A stretch of 64,000 nucleotides of DNA from contig JAKLEB010000001.1 in NCBI GenBank assembly GCA_022711765.1, positions 1,222,694 through 1,286,693 of the forward strand, given 5' to 3'. This stretch comes from Candidatus Krumholzibacteriota bacterium. Lineage in GTDB: Bacteria; Krumholzibacteriota; Krumholzibacteriia; LZORAL124-64-63. Of the stretch, positions 38,729 through 49,584 are shown piece by piece. Under the pieces are notes generated by a model. That model did no database searches and was not told the DNA's origin. It was given only the letters and a program-made list of their open reading frames with translations. The translations under genes and the position numbers were made by a program. Every line of letters begins with the position of its first letter. Position 1 is the first letter of the stretch.

Positions 38729-39701
38729 GCTGACCATGGTGCAGGCGATCAACCTCGCCCTGCAGCAGGAGATGGCGAAGGACGATCGCGTGCTCATCCT
38801 CGGCGAGGACGTCGGCGTCGACGGCGGCGTGTTCCGCGTGACCGAGGGGCTGCAGGACGCGTTCGGTCCGACGCGGGTACTCGACACGCCGCTCGCGGAA
38901 TCCGCCATCCTCGGCACCGCGATCGGCATGGCCGTGGCGGGCCTGCGGCCGGTCGCCGAGATGCAGTTCTCCGGCTTCAGCTACCTGATGGTCCACCAGT
39001 GGGAGGGCAACGCGACGCGGATGCGCAGCCGCACCCAGGGCCAGCATACCTGCCCGCTCGTGGTCCGCATGCCGTACGGCGGGGGAGTCCGCGCGCTCGA
39101 GCACCACAGCGAGAGCCGCGAGGCCGTGTACGCGCACATTCCCGGCGGCAAGGTCGTGATCCCGAGCGGCCCCCGCAACGCCCGTGCGCTGCTCGTGGCG
39201 GCGATCCGCGACCCGGACCCGGTGGTCTTCATGGAGCCCAAGCACAGCTACCGGAGCTTCCGCGAGGAGGTGCCCGAGGCCGAGGAGGTCATGCCGATCG
39301 GGCAGGCCCAGGTGGTCCAGCCCGGCAGCGACCTGACCGTGGTCGCCTGGGGCGCCATGATGCGGCCGTTGCTCAAGGCCGTGGAGCAGGTCGGCGGCGA
39401 GACCGGCGCGAGCATCGAGGTCATCGACCTGTTGACCGTCAGCCCGCTCGACAGCGCGACCATCTGCGACTCCGTGCGCAGGACGGGCCGCTGCGTCGTC
39501 GTCCAGGAGGCGCCGCGCAGTTTCGGCGTGGCGAGCGAAATCATCGCCCGCCTCAACGACGAGGTGCTACTGTACCTCGAGGCTCCGGTCAAACGGCTGA
39601 CCGGCTACGACGTGGTGACGCCGTACTTCGGGCGCGAGAAGGCGTACATCCCGCCGCTTCCCCGCATCGTCCGCGGCCTGCGCGAGACCCTCGCATTCTA
39701 G
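38721..39701 (+). CDS. pdhB: Pyruvate dehydrogenase E1 component, beta subunit
   Basis: The 326-residue transketolase-like subunit carries LGEDVGVDGGVFRVTEGL, DTPLAESAILGTAIGMA and the C-terminal TGYDVVTPYF. It completes the thiamine diphosphate site of E1 with PdhA and contacts the E2 core. Its ATG overlaps the end of pdhA, with AAGGAGG upstream. Confidence 0.95.
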   Translation: MPKLTMVQAINLALQQEMAKDDRVLILGEDVGVDGGVFRVTEGLQDAFGPTRVLDTPLAESAILGTAIGMAVAGLRPVAEMQFSGFSYLMVHQWEGNATRMRSRTQGQHTCPLVVRMPYGGGVRALEHHSESREAVYAHIPGGKVVIPSGPRNARALLVAAIRDPDPVVFMEPKHSYRSFREEVPEAEEVMPIGQAQVVQPGSDLTVVAWGAMMRPLLKAVEQVGGETGASIEVIDLLTVSPLDSATICDSVRRTGRCVVVQEAPRSFGVASEIIARLNDEVLLYLEAPVKRLTGYDVVTPYFGREKAYIPPLPRIVRGLRETLAF

Positions 39702-39711
39702 GAGGCGAGCC

Positions 39712-41106
39712 GTGTTCGAGTTCAACCTGCCGGACCTGGGCGAAGGCATCGCGGAGGGCGAGATCCTCAGGTGGCACGTCGCCGTCGGCCAGACCATCGC
39801 CGAGGACGCCCCGCTCGTGGACGTGGAGACCGACAAGGCCGCCGTGACCATCCCCTCCCCGCGGGGCGGCAAGGTCACGGCGCTCAGCGGCAAGGTCGGC
39901 GACGTCGTGAGCGTGGGCGCGCTCGTGGCGGTGATCGACGACGGCGCGGCCGTGGCGCCGGCGACGCCCCGCCCGCGGGGTGCGGCCAGGCCGCCGGCCG
40001 GTGTCGCCGCGCCCGCCGCCACCGCGCCCGCCGCGGCGGCGTCCTCGCCGGCGGCCGCCGCGCCCGGCGGCGGCCGGCGCCCCGTGCCCGCGACGCCGGC
40101 CACGCGCCGGCTCGCGCGCGGGCTGGGCGTCGACATCGATGCCGTGCCGCCCAGCGGCCCGGCCGGGCGCGTCCTGCCCGAAGACGTCCGGCGTTTCGCC
40201 GCGGGCCCGTCCGCCGAGGTCGCGAGGCCGGCGCGCGCCGGCGCCGCCGGCGCCGCCCCAACGCCCCCCGCGCCCGCCGAGCCGCACATCCCGGCCAAGG
40301 CGGTGCGCGACGACCAGGCGTTCGCCGAGTTCGCCGCGCACGCGTCGGCCACGATCCCGTTCCTCGAGCTGGAGCCGATGCCCGACTTCGCGGCGGACGG
40401 CCCCGTCGTCAGCGAGCCGCTGCGCTCGATCCGCCGCAAGGTCGCGCGCAAGATGGTCACGAGCATGGCGCTCGTGCCGCACGTCGCGCACATGGACGAC
40501 GCCGACGTCACCGCGCTCGAGAAGTTCCGCCGCGCCCAGAAGGCCGCGCGCAGCGACGACCCCGGCATCGGCAAGCTGACCTTGATGTCGTTCGTGATCA
40601 AGGCGGTGACGGCCGGCCTGCGCGCCGCGCCCGCGTTCAACGCCAGCCTCGATCCGTTCAAGGAAGAGATCATCTACAAGAAGTACTACAACATCGGCTT
40701 CGCGACGGACACCGGCCGCGGGCTCGTCGTGCCGGTCATCAAGAATACCGATCGCAAGAGCATCCGCGAGATCTCGGCGGAGATCGCCGACAAGGCCGCG
40801 CTCGCCCGCGAGGGCAAGCTGCCGGCGGAGGACATGCGGGCCGGCACCTTCACGATCACGAACGTCGGACCGCTCGGCGGGACGGCGCTGCTCGCGACGA
40901 TCAACTACCCCGAGGTGGCGATCCTCGGCATGGGCAAGGTCCAGGAGAAGCCCGTGGTCCGCGACGGCCAGATCGTGATCCGCCAGATCCTGCCCCTGAC
41001 CCTGGCCTTCGACCATCGCATCGCCGACGGCGCCGATGCCGCCCGATTCGTCGCCGAACTGATCCGCCAGCTGTCCGATCCCAACCTCCTGCTGCTCGAG
41101 ACCTGA
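39712..41106 (+). CDS. pdhC: Dihydrolipoamide acetyltransferase (E2) of the first complex
   Basis: The 464-residue protein has one lipoyl domain (residues 1-80, lipoyl Lys42 in VETDKAAV), an Ala/Pro linker, a peripheral subunit-binding domain (about 125-160, TRRLARGLGVDID), a second linker and the catalytic domain (about 235-464) with the active-site His in FDHRIADGADAARF. It transfers the acyl group to coenzyme A. GTG start with GGAGG upstream. Confidence 0.95.
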   Translation: MFEFNLPDLGEGIAEGEILRWHVAVGQTIAEDAPLVDVETDKAAVTIPSPRGGKVTALSGKVGDVVSVGALVAVIDDGAAVAPATPRPRGAARPPAGVAAPAATAPAAAASSPAAAAPGGGRRPVPATPATRRLARGLGVDIDAVPPSGPAGRVLPEDVRRFAAGPSAEVARPARAGAAGAAPTPPAPAEPHIPAKAVRDDQAFAEFAAHASATIPFLELEPMPDFAADGPVVSEPLRSIRRKVARKMVTSMALVPHVAHMDDADVTALEKFRRAQKAARSDDPGIGKLTLMSFVIKAVTAGLRAAPAFNASLDPFKEEIIYKKYYNIGFATDTGRGLVVPVIKNTDRKSIREISAEIADKAALAREGKLPAEDMRAGTFTITNVGPLGGTALLATINYPEVAILGMGKVQEKPVVRDGQIVIRQILPLTLAFDHRIADGADAARFVAELIRQLSDPNLLLLET

Positions 41107-41117
41107 GAGGTGCCGAC

Positions 41118-42535
<1,418 letters not shown>

Positions 42536-42539
<4 letters not shown>

Positions 42540-43195
42540 CCCGGCCGACTGGCCGCGGCGACCCGGGTCCCTGGAACCTGGACGACGGCCTGATCGCCGC
42601 GGCGCGCGCCGCGGCCGCTGCCCGGGTCGCGGTCTACGCCCATCCCGGCACGGCCGTCGTCCTGGGTCACGGCAGCGACCCGGACCGCGAGACGCGCGCC
42701 GACCTCGTCGAGCGCGACGGCGTCGCCCTCCTGCGCCGTCGCGGCGGGGGGTGCGCCGTGGTGCTGGATCCTGGCAACCTGGTCTGCTCGATCGCGTTGC
42801 CCGTACCGGGGCTCGGGGGGATCACCCGCGCGTTCGCGGCTCTCTCGGACCTCGTCGCTGGCTCGCTCGGCGACCTGGGCCTGGCTGGCGTCGGCCGGGC
42901 CGGCGTCAGCGACCTCGTCCTGCGCGACCGCAAGGTCGGCGGTTCTTGCATCTGGCGGACCAAGGGATTGCTCTACTACTCGACGACTCTCCTCGTGGAT
43001 CCCGACTGGGATCTGATCGATCGATACCTGCCCCACCCACCACGGGAGCCGGCCTACCGGCGAGGCCGACCGCATCGGGATTTCCTCACCAGCCTCGTTG
43101 GGGCCGGCCTGGACGGCCCGCCCGATCGTCTCGCCGGCCGGCTGCGACCCCGGATCGAGGCCGGCGTCGCGGCGCTGGCGCCGATACCGGGGTGA
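42536..43195 (+). CDS. Lipoate-protein ligase A-like protein
   Basis: The 219-residue protein has the biotin/lipoate ligase fold motifs RRRGGGCAVVLDPGNLVCSI and DRKVGGSCIWRTKGLLYYSTTLL, the lipoate-pocket and catalytic-Lys segments. It is shorter than full LplA and lacks its C-terminal domain, so it may be a lipoyl transferase or need a partner. It starts with GTG in the stop codon of lpdA (GTGA overlap), so it is made together with the complex whose E2 needs lipoate. Confidence 0.85.
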
Positions 43196-43213
43196 TCCGC
43201 ACCGACTCGTCGG

Positions 43214-43241
43214 TTGATTCGGATAGAATTAACTGTATACT
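43214..43241 (+). promoter_or_regulatory. Sigma-70-type promoter of the NarL-type regulator
   Basis: TTGATT (43214-43219) and TATACT (43236-43241) are spaced by 16 nt in an unusually AT-rich patch, about 45 nt before the start codon. Confidence 0.6.
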
Positions 43242-43287
43242 GGGTCCGGGAATCGCGACGCTGGGACCATCCCAAGAGGCGAATACC

Positions 43288-43950
43288 ATGGACGCATACC
43301 GTATCCTGATCGTCGACGACCACCCGCTCGTTCGCTCCGGCATCTGCGCGATGCTCGAACTGGACAAGGATCTGGCCGTCTGCGGCGAGGCCGAGGACGT
43401 CCCGAGCGCGATGGCCGCCATCCAGACCCTCGACCCCGATCTCGCCCTGGTCGACATCTCCCTGAAGGGCGGCGCCAGCGGCCTCGAGCTGCTCAAGACC
43501 ATCCGCCAGAAGCACCCCGACCTGAAGACCCTCGCCGTCTCGATGCACGACGAGGAGAGCTACGCATTGCGCGCGCTCAAGGCCGGCGCCCAGGGCTACG
43601 TCATGAAGCAGGAAGGCACCGAGAAGATCCGCGAGGCGATCCGCTGCGTGCTCGAAGGTCGGACGTACCTCAGCCAGACCATGACCCAGACCGCGGTCGA
43701 CCACCTCGGCTCCGGCGGCGTCCCTCGCGACACCACGCCCTCCTCGGTGCTCAGCGACCGCGAGCTCGAGCTCTTCGAGCTGACCGGCCAGGGCCGCGAG
43801 ATCGCCGAGATCGCCCGCATCATGAACATCAGCCCGCGGACAGTCGAGGTCCATCGCTCCCACATCAAGAAGAAGCTCGGCCTGAAGACCAGCACCGAGA
43901 TTTTCCAGTGCTCCTACGAGTGGTTGCGGGAACGCGGCATGAAACCCTGA
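43288..43950 (+). CDS. NarL/LuxR-type response regulator
   Basis: The 220-residue protein has a receiver domain (ILIVDDHPLVRSG; acceptor Asp in LALVDISL; Lys in GYVMKQEG) and a C-terminal LuxR-type DNA-binding domain (LSDRELELFELTGQG, IARIMNISPRTVEVHRSHI). It has no kinase gene next to it. Its own promoter and position after the first pyruvate dehydrogenase operon give no clear target. AAGAGG precedes the ATG. Confidence 0.93.
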   Translation: MDAYRILIVDDHPLVRSGICAMLELDKDLAVCGEAEDVPSAMAAIQTLDPDLALVDISLKGGASGLELLKTIRQKHPDLKTLAVSMHDEESYALRALKAGAQGYVMKQEGTEKIREAIRCVLEGRTYLSQTMTQTAVDHLGSGGVPRDTTPSSVLSDRELELFELTGQGREIAEIARIMNISPRTVEVHRSHIKKKLGLKTSTEIFQCSYEWLRERGMKP

Positions 43951-43974
43951 CGTCCGGTCGTCGAACGACTCGAT

Positions 43975-44006
43975 CGGCGGGCGGTCCGACCCCGGGCCGC
44001 CCGCCG
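43975..44006. terminator. Hairpin between regulator and amidohydrolase genes
   Basis: A 10-bp stem (43975-43984 with 43997-44006, GGCGGGCGG core) with a 12-nt loop lies between convergent gene ends. Confidence 0.5.
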
Positions 44007-44025
44007 CGTTGTCGACTCCGCGCCT

Positions 44026-45312
44026 TCAGCGCTCGAGTTGGTCGAGCAGGATCGCCGCCACGAGTTCGATGCCGACCTCGAGGCTCCGCTCGTCCGGGTC
44101 GAAGCTCGCCGAGTGCAGCGACATCGCGCGGTCCGGGCGGCCGACGCCGAGCCGGAACTGCATTCCCGGCACCTCGCAGGAAAAGCGGCCGAAGTCCTCG
44201 CCGCCCATCCCGGGCAGGTAGGTGAGCACGTTCTCAGGGCCGAGGATCCGGCGAAGCACCGCCTCGACCTCGCTCGCGACCGCCGGGTCGTTGTAGCCCG
44301 CGGGCGTGCCGAGCTGGTACTCCAGCAGGGGCGCCGGCGCCCCGGCGGCGGCGGCCAGCCCGTGGACGGTCCGCTCGATCTTGGCCTGGATCGCCGCCCT
44401 CGCCTCGGCGTCGCGCGTCCGCACGGTGGCCTCCACCACCACCTCGTCCGGGATGACGTTGCTCTTGGCGCCGCCGTGGATCGAACCGATCGAGACGACG
44501 GCCGGATGGTCGGGATCCACCTCCCGCGCCACCACGTCGTTGAGCGCGAGCACCATCCGGGCGGCGAGGCTCACGGGGTCGACCGTGCGGTGGGGATAGG
44601 CGCCATGGCCGCCAGTCCCGCGCACGGTGAGCCGGAAGCCGTCGACGTTCGCGGTCGCCGGTCCGGAGCAGACCGCGGCCTGGCCGGCCAGCAGCGTCGG
44701 GTGGTCGTGGAGCGCGAAGACCCGGTCGGGCGCGAACGGCCCCGCGAGGACCCCCGCCGCGATCATCGCCTCGGCGCCGGCACCCGTCTCCTCGGCGGGT
44801 TGGAACACGAAGACCACGCGGCCGCGCAGCTCCCGGCGCAGGTCCGCCAGGATCCGCAGCGCGCCCAGGGCGACACTCATGTGGATGTCGTGGCCGCAGG
44901 CGTGCATCACCCCGGTCACGAGGCCCGACTCGAGGGTGTCGGCCCGGATCGAGCGGAACGGCACGGCGACGTCCTCGGCGATCGGCAGCCCGTCCATGTC
45001 GGCGCGCCAGAGCACGGTCGGACCGGGCCGGTCGCCGGCCAGGACGTAGACGAGCCCGAGGCCCCAGTCGCCGGGCACCGGCACCGGCCCGTCGATCGCG
45101 GCGACGCGCCCGGCCAGGTAGGCTCGGGTCGAGTCCTCGCGACCGCTCAGCTCGGGGTGCTGGTGGAGCCAGCGGCGATCGGCTACGGTGGCGGGCAGGT
45201 GGCGCTCGACGAGCGCGGACAGGTCCGGCGGACCGGCGTGCGCGCGAGTCGCCGCCGCGGACAGGAGAAGCAGCGAGAGCAGCAGACGGCAGGGAGCGGG
45301 ACGGGGCGCCAA
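44026..45312 (-). CDS. Exported M20-family amidohydrolase/carboxypeptidase
   Basis: The 428-residue metalloenzyme has the M20D pattern: RADMDGLPI, MHACGHDIHMS, FQPAEETGAGA, VRGTGGHGAYPH and GMGGEDFGRF. Relatives hydrolyse N-acyl amino acids, hippurate or short peptides. A signal peptide (RLLLSLLLLSAAATRAHA) shows export. The start was set at TTG with GGAGGT 5 nt upstream, giving a good signal peptide; a start 19 codons earlier is possible. Confidence 0.88.
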   Translation of the reverse strand: MAPRPAPCRLLLSLLLLSAAATRAHAGPPDLSALVERHLPATVADRRWLHQHPELSGREDSTRAYLAGRVAAIDGPVPVPGDWGLGLVYVLAGDRPGPTVLWRADMDGLPIAEDVAVPFRSIRADTLESGLVTGVMHACGHDIHMSVALGALRILADLRRELRGRVVFVFQPAEETGAGAEAMIAAGVLAGPFAPDRVFALHDHPTLLAGQAAVCSGPATANVDGFRLTVRGTGGHGAYPHRTVDPVSLAARMVLALNDVVAREVDPDHPAVVSIGSIHGGAKSNVIPDEVVVEATVRTRDAEARAAIQAKIERTVHGLAAAAGAPAPLLEYQLGTPAGYNDPAVASEVEAVLRRILGPENVLTYLPGMGGEDFGRFSCEVPGMQFRLGVGRPDRAMSLHSASFDPDERSLEVGIELVAAILLDQLER

Positions 45313-45455
45313 GCTGGACCTCCGTTCGGGTTGAATCGGCAGTCTAGCGCCCCGGCGCCGGGCGCTCAAGGCGTTCTCCCGGAGACATCAGGGCCCGGGC
45401 CCCCCCAGTCCCCCGCGGGGCGCGCCCGGGCACGTGGCGCGCATTCGCGGCTGCG

Positions 45456-45483
45456 TTGACGCCGTCGTGAACGCGCTTATCCA
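45456..45483 (+). promoter_or_regulatory. Sigma-70-type promoter of the aceE operon
   Basis: TTGACG (45456-45461) and TATCCA (45478-45483) are spaced by 16 nt, about 60 nt before the aceE ATG. The -10 block CGCTTATCCATG is identical to that upstream of mdh. Confidence 0.5.
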
Positions 45484-45540
45484 TGACAGGGACGCAACCC
45501 TCGCCGGAACCACCCGACTCCGTCCGATTGGAGAGGATCC

Positions 45541-48231
45541 ATGGCTGACAATCCCGCCCCGGATCGCGACGCGCTTCGCCAGGTCGAGGACCGCGAGTGG
45601 CGCGAATCCCTGGACTACGTGCTCGCGGCGCACGGGCCGGACCGGGTGCGCGAGCTGCTGCGCTCGCTGCAGACCCGCGCCCAGGAACAGGGCGTCAGCA
45701 TCCCCTTCACGGCCAACACGCCCTACCTGAACACGATCCCGCGCAGCCAGCAGCCGGTCTTCCCGGGCAACCGCGAGATCGAGCGCCGGATCAAGAGCCT
45801 GATCCGGTGGAACGCGATGGCGATGGTCGTGCGCGCCAATAAGGAGAGCCCGGGCATCGGCGGCCACATCTCGACCTACGCGTCGGCGGCCACGCTCTGG
45901 GAGGTCGGCTTCAACCATTTCTGGCGCGGCCCCCACCACGAGTGCCTGGGCGACCAGATCTTCTTCCAGGGCCACGCCTCCCCCGGCGTCTACGCGCGCG
46001 CCTTCCTGGAGGGCCGCCTCGGTGAGGGCGATCTCGCCCGCTTCCGCCGCGAACTGGACCCCGCCGGCGGCCTCTCGAGCTACCCCCACCCGTTCCTGAT
46101 GGGCGATTTCTGGGAGTTCCCCACGGTCAGCATGGGCCTGACGCCGCTGCAGGCGATCTACCTGGCGCGCTTCAACCACTACCTCGTGGACCGCGGCCTG
46201 CGGCCGCGGTCCGGCCGCAAGGTCTGGGCGCTCCTGGGCGACGGCGAGATGGACGAGCCGGAGAGCCTGGGCGCGATCACCCTGGCGTCGCGCGAGCAGC
46301 TCGGCAACCTCATCTTCGTCATCAACTGCAACCTGCAGCGGCTCGACGGCCCGGTCCGCGGCAACGGCAAGATCATCCAGGAGCTCGAGGCCGCCTTCCG
46401 CGGCGCCGGCTGGCACGTGATCAAGGTGATCTGGGGCAGCGACTGGGACACCTTGCTCGAACGCGACGAGGCGGGCTTCCTCAAGCGACGCATGGAGGAG
46501 GTCCTCGACGGCGAGATGCAGCGGTACACGGTGTCGGACGGCGCCTACATCCGCCAGCACTTCTTCGGCAAGTACCCCGAGCTGCTCGCGATGGTGGCCG
46601 ACTACAGCGACGAGCAGATCCGCAAGCTCGCGCGCGGCGGCCACGACCCCGTGAAGGTCTACGCGGCCTACAAGGAGGCCACCAGCCACGGCCGCGCGCA
46701 GCCCACGGTGATCCTGGCCCAGACGATCAAGGGCTACGGCCTCGGCGAGGCCGGCGAGGGCCGCAACGTCACCCACAGCCAGAAGAAGCTGAACCTCGAC
46801 GAGCTGCGCGCCTTCCGCAGCCGGTTCTCGATCCCGATCTCCGACGCGGATCTCGACGCGACCCCGTTCTACCGTCCGGCCGCCGACAGCCCGGAGATCC
46901 AGTACCTGTTGCGGCGCCGCCAGGCGCTCGGCGGCGGACTGCCGCAGCGGAAGGTCGAGCTGAAGCCGCAGGCCTGCGACACGTCGGCGATGTTCCAGGA
47001 GCTCTACGACGGCAGCGGCGACCGCGAGGTCGCGACCACGATGAGCTACGTTCATCTGCTGTCGCGGCTCGTCAAGGACCCCGAGATCGGCAGGAACATC
47101 GTACCGATCGTGCCGGACGAGGCCCGCACCTTCGGCATGGAGGCGTTGTTCCGGCAGTCGGGCATCTACAGCCACGTGGGCCAGCTCTACGAACCGGTGG
47201 ACAAGGGCAACCTGCTCTTCTACAACGAGAAGAAGACCGGCGCGATCCTCGAGGAGGGCATCAGCGAGGCCGGCAGCCTCGCCAGCTTCATCGCGGCGGG
47301 CACGGCCTACGCCAACAACCACGTCAACACGATCCCATTCTACACCTTCTACAGCATGTTCGGATTCCAGCGCTTCGGCGACCTCGTCTGGCAGGCCTGC
47401 GACCACCGCGCCAAGGGCTTCCTCGTCGGCGCCACGGCGGGCCGCACGACCCTCGCCGGCGAGGGACTCCAGCACCAGGACGGCCACAGCCACGTACTCG
47501 CGCTCCCGTCGACCACGATCAAGGCTTACGATCCCGCGTTCGCCTACGAGCTGGGCGCGATCATCCACGACGGCATCACGCGCATGTACTGCCGGGGCGA
47601 GGTCTGGATCTACTACCTGACCGTGACGAACGAGACCTACCGGCAGCCGCCCATGCCGAAGGACCCGCTCGTGCGCGAGGGCATCCTGCGCGGCCTGTAC
47701 CGCTACCGGCCGAGCCCGCTCAAGGGCGCCAAGGCGAAGCTGCGCGCGCACCTGCTCGGCTCGGGCGCCATCCTCAACGAAGCGATCAAGGCCCAGGAGC
47801 TACTGCACGAGCGGTACGGCGTGGCGGCCGACGTCTGGAGCGTCACGAGCTACAAGGAGCTCTACCGCGACGCCATCGAGGCGGAGCGCAAGCACCTGCT
47901 TGACCCCTCCGCCACCGACGTGCCCTGGGTCCAGCAGGTGCTCGGCGAGGAGACCGGGGTGTTCGTCGCGGCGAGCGACTACCTCAAGGCGCTGCCGGCC
48001 ACGGTCGCCCGCTGGGTGCCCGGCCGCTTGCACCTGTTGGGCACCGACGGCTTCGGCCGCAGCGACAGCCGGGCGCGACTGCGCGACTTCTTCGAGGTCG
48101 ATCACCGGTACATCGCGCTGGCGGCACTGCACGAGCTGGCCCGCGACGGCGCGCTGGAGCTCGCGGTCGCGCAGCGGGCGATCAAGGACCTGGACATCGA
48201 CCCCGGCAAGCTCAACCCCCACGTCGATTAG
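45541..48231 (+). CDS. aceE: Pyruvate dehydrogenase E1 component, homodimeric type
   Basis: The 896-residue protein is the single-chain E1 found in Proteobacteria and Actinobacteria. It shows NTIPRSQQPVFPGN, IRWNAMAMVVRAN, GHISTYASAATLWEVGFNHF, the thiamine diphosphate motif GDGEMDEPES ending at NCNLQRLDGPVRGNGK, and YYNEKKTGAILEEGI-type C-terminal regions. Length is normal. It duplicates the function of pdhAB in this window. GAGAGGAT precedes the ATG; aceF follows after 21 nt. Confidence 0.95.
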   Translation: MADNPAPDRDALRQVEDREWRESLDYVLAAHGPDRVRELLRSLQTRAQEQGVSIPFTANTPYLNTIPRSQQPVFPGNREIERRIKSLIRWNAMAMVVRANKESPGIGGHISTYASAATLWEVGFNHFWRGPHHECLGDQIFFQGHASPGVYARAFLEGRLGEGDLARFRRELDPAGGLSSYPHPFLMGDFWEFPTVSMGLTPLQAIYLARFNHYLVDRGLRPRSGRKVWALLGDGEMDEPESLGAITLASREQLGNLIFVINCNLQRLDGPVRGNGKIIQELEAAFRGAGWHVIKVIWGSDWDTLLERDEAGFLKRRMEEVLDGEMQRYTVSDGAYIRQHFFGKYPELLAMVADYSDEQIRKLARGGHDPVKVYAAYKEATSHGRAQPTVILAQTIKGYGLGEAGEGRNVTHSQKKLNLDELRAFRSRFSIPISDADLDATPFYRPAADSPEIQYLLRRRQALGGGLPQRKVELKPQACDTSAMFQELYDGSGDREVATTMSYVHLLSRLVKDPEIGRNIVPIVPDEARTFGMEALFRQSGIYSHVGQLYEPVDKGNLLFYNEKKTGAILEEGISEAGSLASFIAAGTAYANNHVNTIPFYTFYSMFGFQRFGDLVWQACDHRAKGFLVGATAGRTTLAGEGLQHQDGHSHVLALPSTTIKAYDPAFAYELGAIIHDGITRMYCRGEVWIYYLTVTNETYRQPPMPKDPLVREGILRGLYRYRPSPLKGAKAKLRAHLLGSGAILNEAIKAQELLHERYGVAADVWSVTSYKELYRDAIEAERKHLLDPSATDVPWVQQVLGEETGVFVAASDYLKALPATVARWVPGRLHLLGTDGFGRSDSRARLRDFFEVDHRYIALAALHELARDGALELAVAQRAIKDLDIDPGKLNPHVD

Positions 48232-48252
48232 CGACGGCGTGAAGGAGACGAC

Positions 48253-49584
48253 ATGACGCAGGAGATCCGCGTGCCCGAGGTGTCCGACGGCGTGACCAAG
48301 GGCAAGGTCATCGGCCTGAGCGTCGCGGTGGGCGACCGGGTCGAGGTGGACCAGACGCTGCTGGAGCTGGAGACCGACAAGGCCGTGGTCGCGCTGCCCT
48401 CTCCATTCACCGGGACGATCACGGCGATCCTGGTCGGCGAGGGCGACGAGGTGGCGATCGGCCAGGTCGTCATGGCGGGACAGCCGGAGAGCGCCGCGGA
48501 CCCGGCGGCGCCACCGGCGGCGGCCGCGCCCGCGCCCAAGCCCGCGCCGGCTGCCGCGCCCGCTCCCAAGCCCGGGCCGGCGGCCACGCCCGCTCCCGCG
48601 CCGGCGGCGCCGGCGGCGGTCAAGCAGGCGGCCGCAGCCGCGCCGCCGCCGCCGCGGACCGAGAGCTTGCCCCCGGGCGAGGTCGCCCCCGCGTCGCCGG
48701 TCGTGCGCCGCATCGCGCGCGAGCTGGGCGTCGACATCGGCCGGGTCACCGGCAGCGGACCCGGCGGGCGCATCTCCGAAGAGGATGTGCGCGAGTTCGT
48801 CAAGCGCGTCATGACCGGTTACGGCGCGGCGGCGGGCGGCGTCGCCGCGGTCGCGCGTCCGCTCCCCGCCTTCGCGAAGTGGGGCCCGATCGAGCGCCGG
48901 CCCCTCTCCCAGGTGCGCCGGATCACCGCCGACGCGATGGCCTACGCCTGGGCGACCGCCCCGCGCGTGACCCAGGACGACCGGGCCGACGTGACCGGCG
49001 TCGAGGCGTTCCGCGAGGACTACAACCGCAAGGCCACCGCCGAGGACAAGCTCACGATGACGGCGATCCTCGTGGCGGTCGTGGCCCGCGCGCTGCGCCT
49101 GTTCCCGCAGCTCAACAGCAGCCTCGACCTCGCGGCCGGCGAACTCGTGCTCAAGCAGTACGTGCACATCGGCGTGGCGGTCGACACGCCGGCCGGTCTG
49201 CTCGTGCCGGTGATTCGCGACGCCGACCGCAAGGGTCTCGCCACCATCGCGCGCGAGCTCAACGCGATGGCGGCCAGGACTCGCGAGCGACGCATCGCGC
49301 CCGCCGACCTCGAAGGCGGCTCGTTCACGATCTCCAACCTGGGCGGGATCGGCGGCACGCACTTCACGCCGATCGTCTACGCGCCGCAGGTTGCGATTCT
49401 CGGCGTCTCGCGCGCCGAGATGGAGCCGGTCTGGGACGGCCGCGAGTTCCAGCCCCGCCTGCGCCTGCCGCTGTCCCTGAGCTACGACCACCGCGTGGTC
49501 GACGGCGCCGACGGCGCGCGCTTCGTCCGGTGGCTCTGCGCCGCCCTCGAACAACCCCTGCTGCTCGCCGTGGAGGACCGCTGA
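48253..49584 (+). CDS. aceF: Dihydrolipoamide acetyltransferase (E2) of the second complex
   Basis: The 443-residue protein has one lipoyl domain (lipoyl Lys43 in LETDKAVV), an Ala/Pro-rich linker, a subunit-binding domain (VVRRIARELGVDIGRV), and the acyltransferase domain with LSYDHRVVDGADGARF. Escherichia coli AceF has three lipoyl domains; here there is one. AAGGAGA precedes the ATG. The stop codon shares one base with the next start (TGATG). Confidence 0.95.
   Translation: MTQEIRVPEVSDGVTKGKVIGLSVAVGDRVEVDQTLLELETDKAVVALPSPFTGTITAILVGEGDEVAIGQVVMAGQPESAADPAAPPAAAAPAPKPAPAAAPAPKPGPAATPAPAPAAPAAVKQAAAAAPPPPRTESLPPGEVAPASPVVRRIARELGVDIGRVTGSGPGGRISEEDVREFVKRVMTGYGAAAGGVAAVARPLPAFAKWGPIERRPLSQVRRITADAMAYAWATAPRVTQDDRADVTGVEAFREDYNRKATAEDKLTMTAILVAVVARALRLFPQLNSSLDLAAGELVLKQYVHIGVAVDTPAGLLVPVIRDADRKGLATIARELNAMAARTRERRIAPADLEGGSFTISNLGGIGGTHFTPIVYAPQVAILGVSRAEMEPVWDGREFQPRLRLPLSLSYDHRVVDGADGARFVRWLCAALEQPLLLAVEDR

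Noticed and set aside
39771-41117. Possible fusion of an upstream protein to dihydrolipoamide dehydrogenase
   Set aside because: The upstream part is an alternative frame inside pdhC; the ATG at 41118 starts the real E3.
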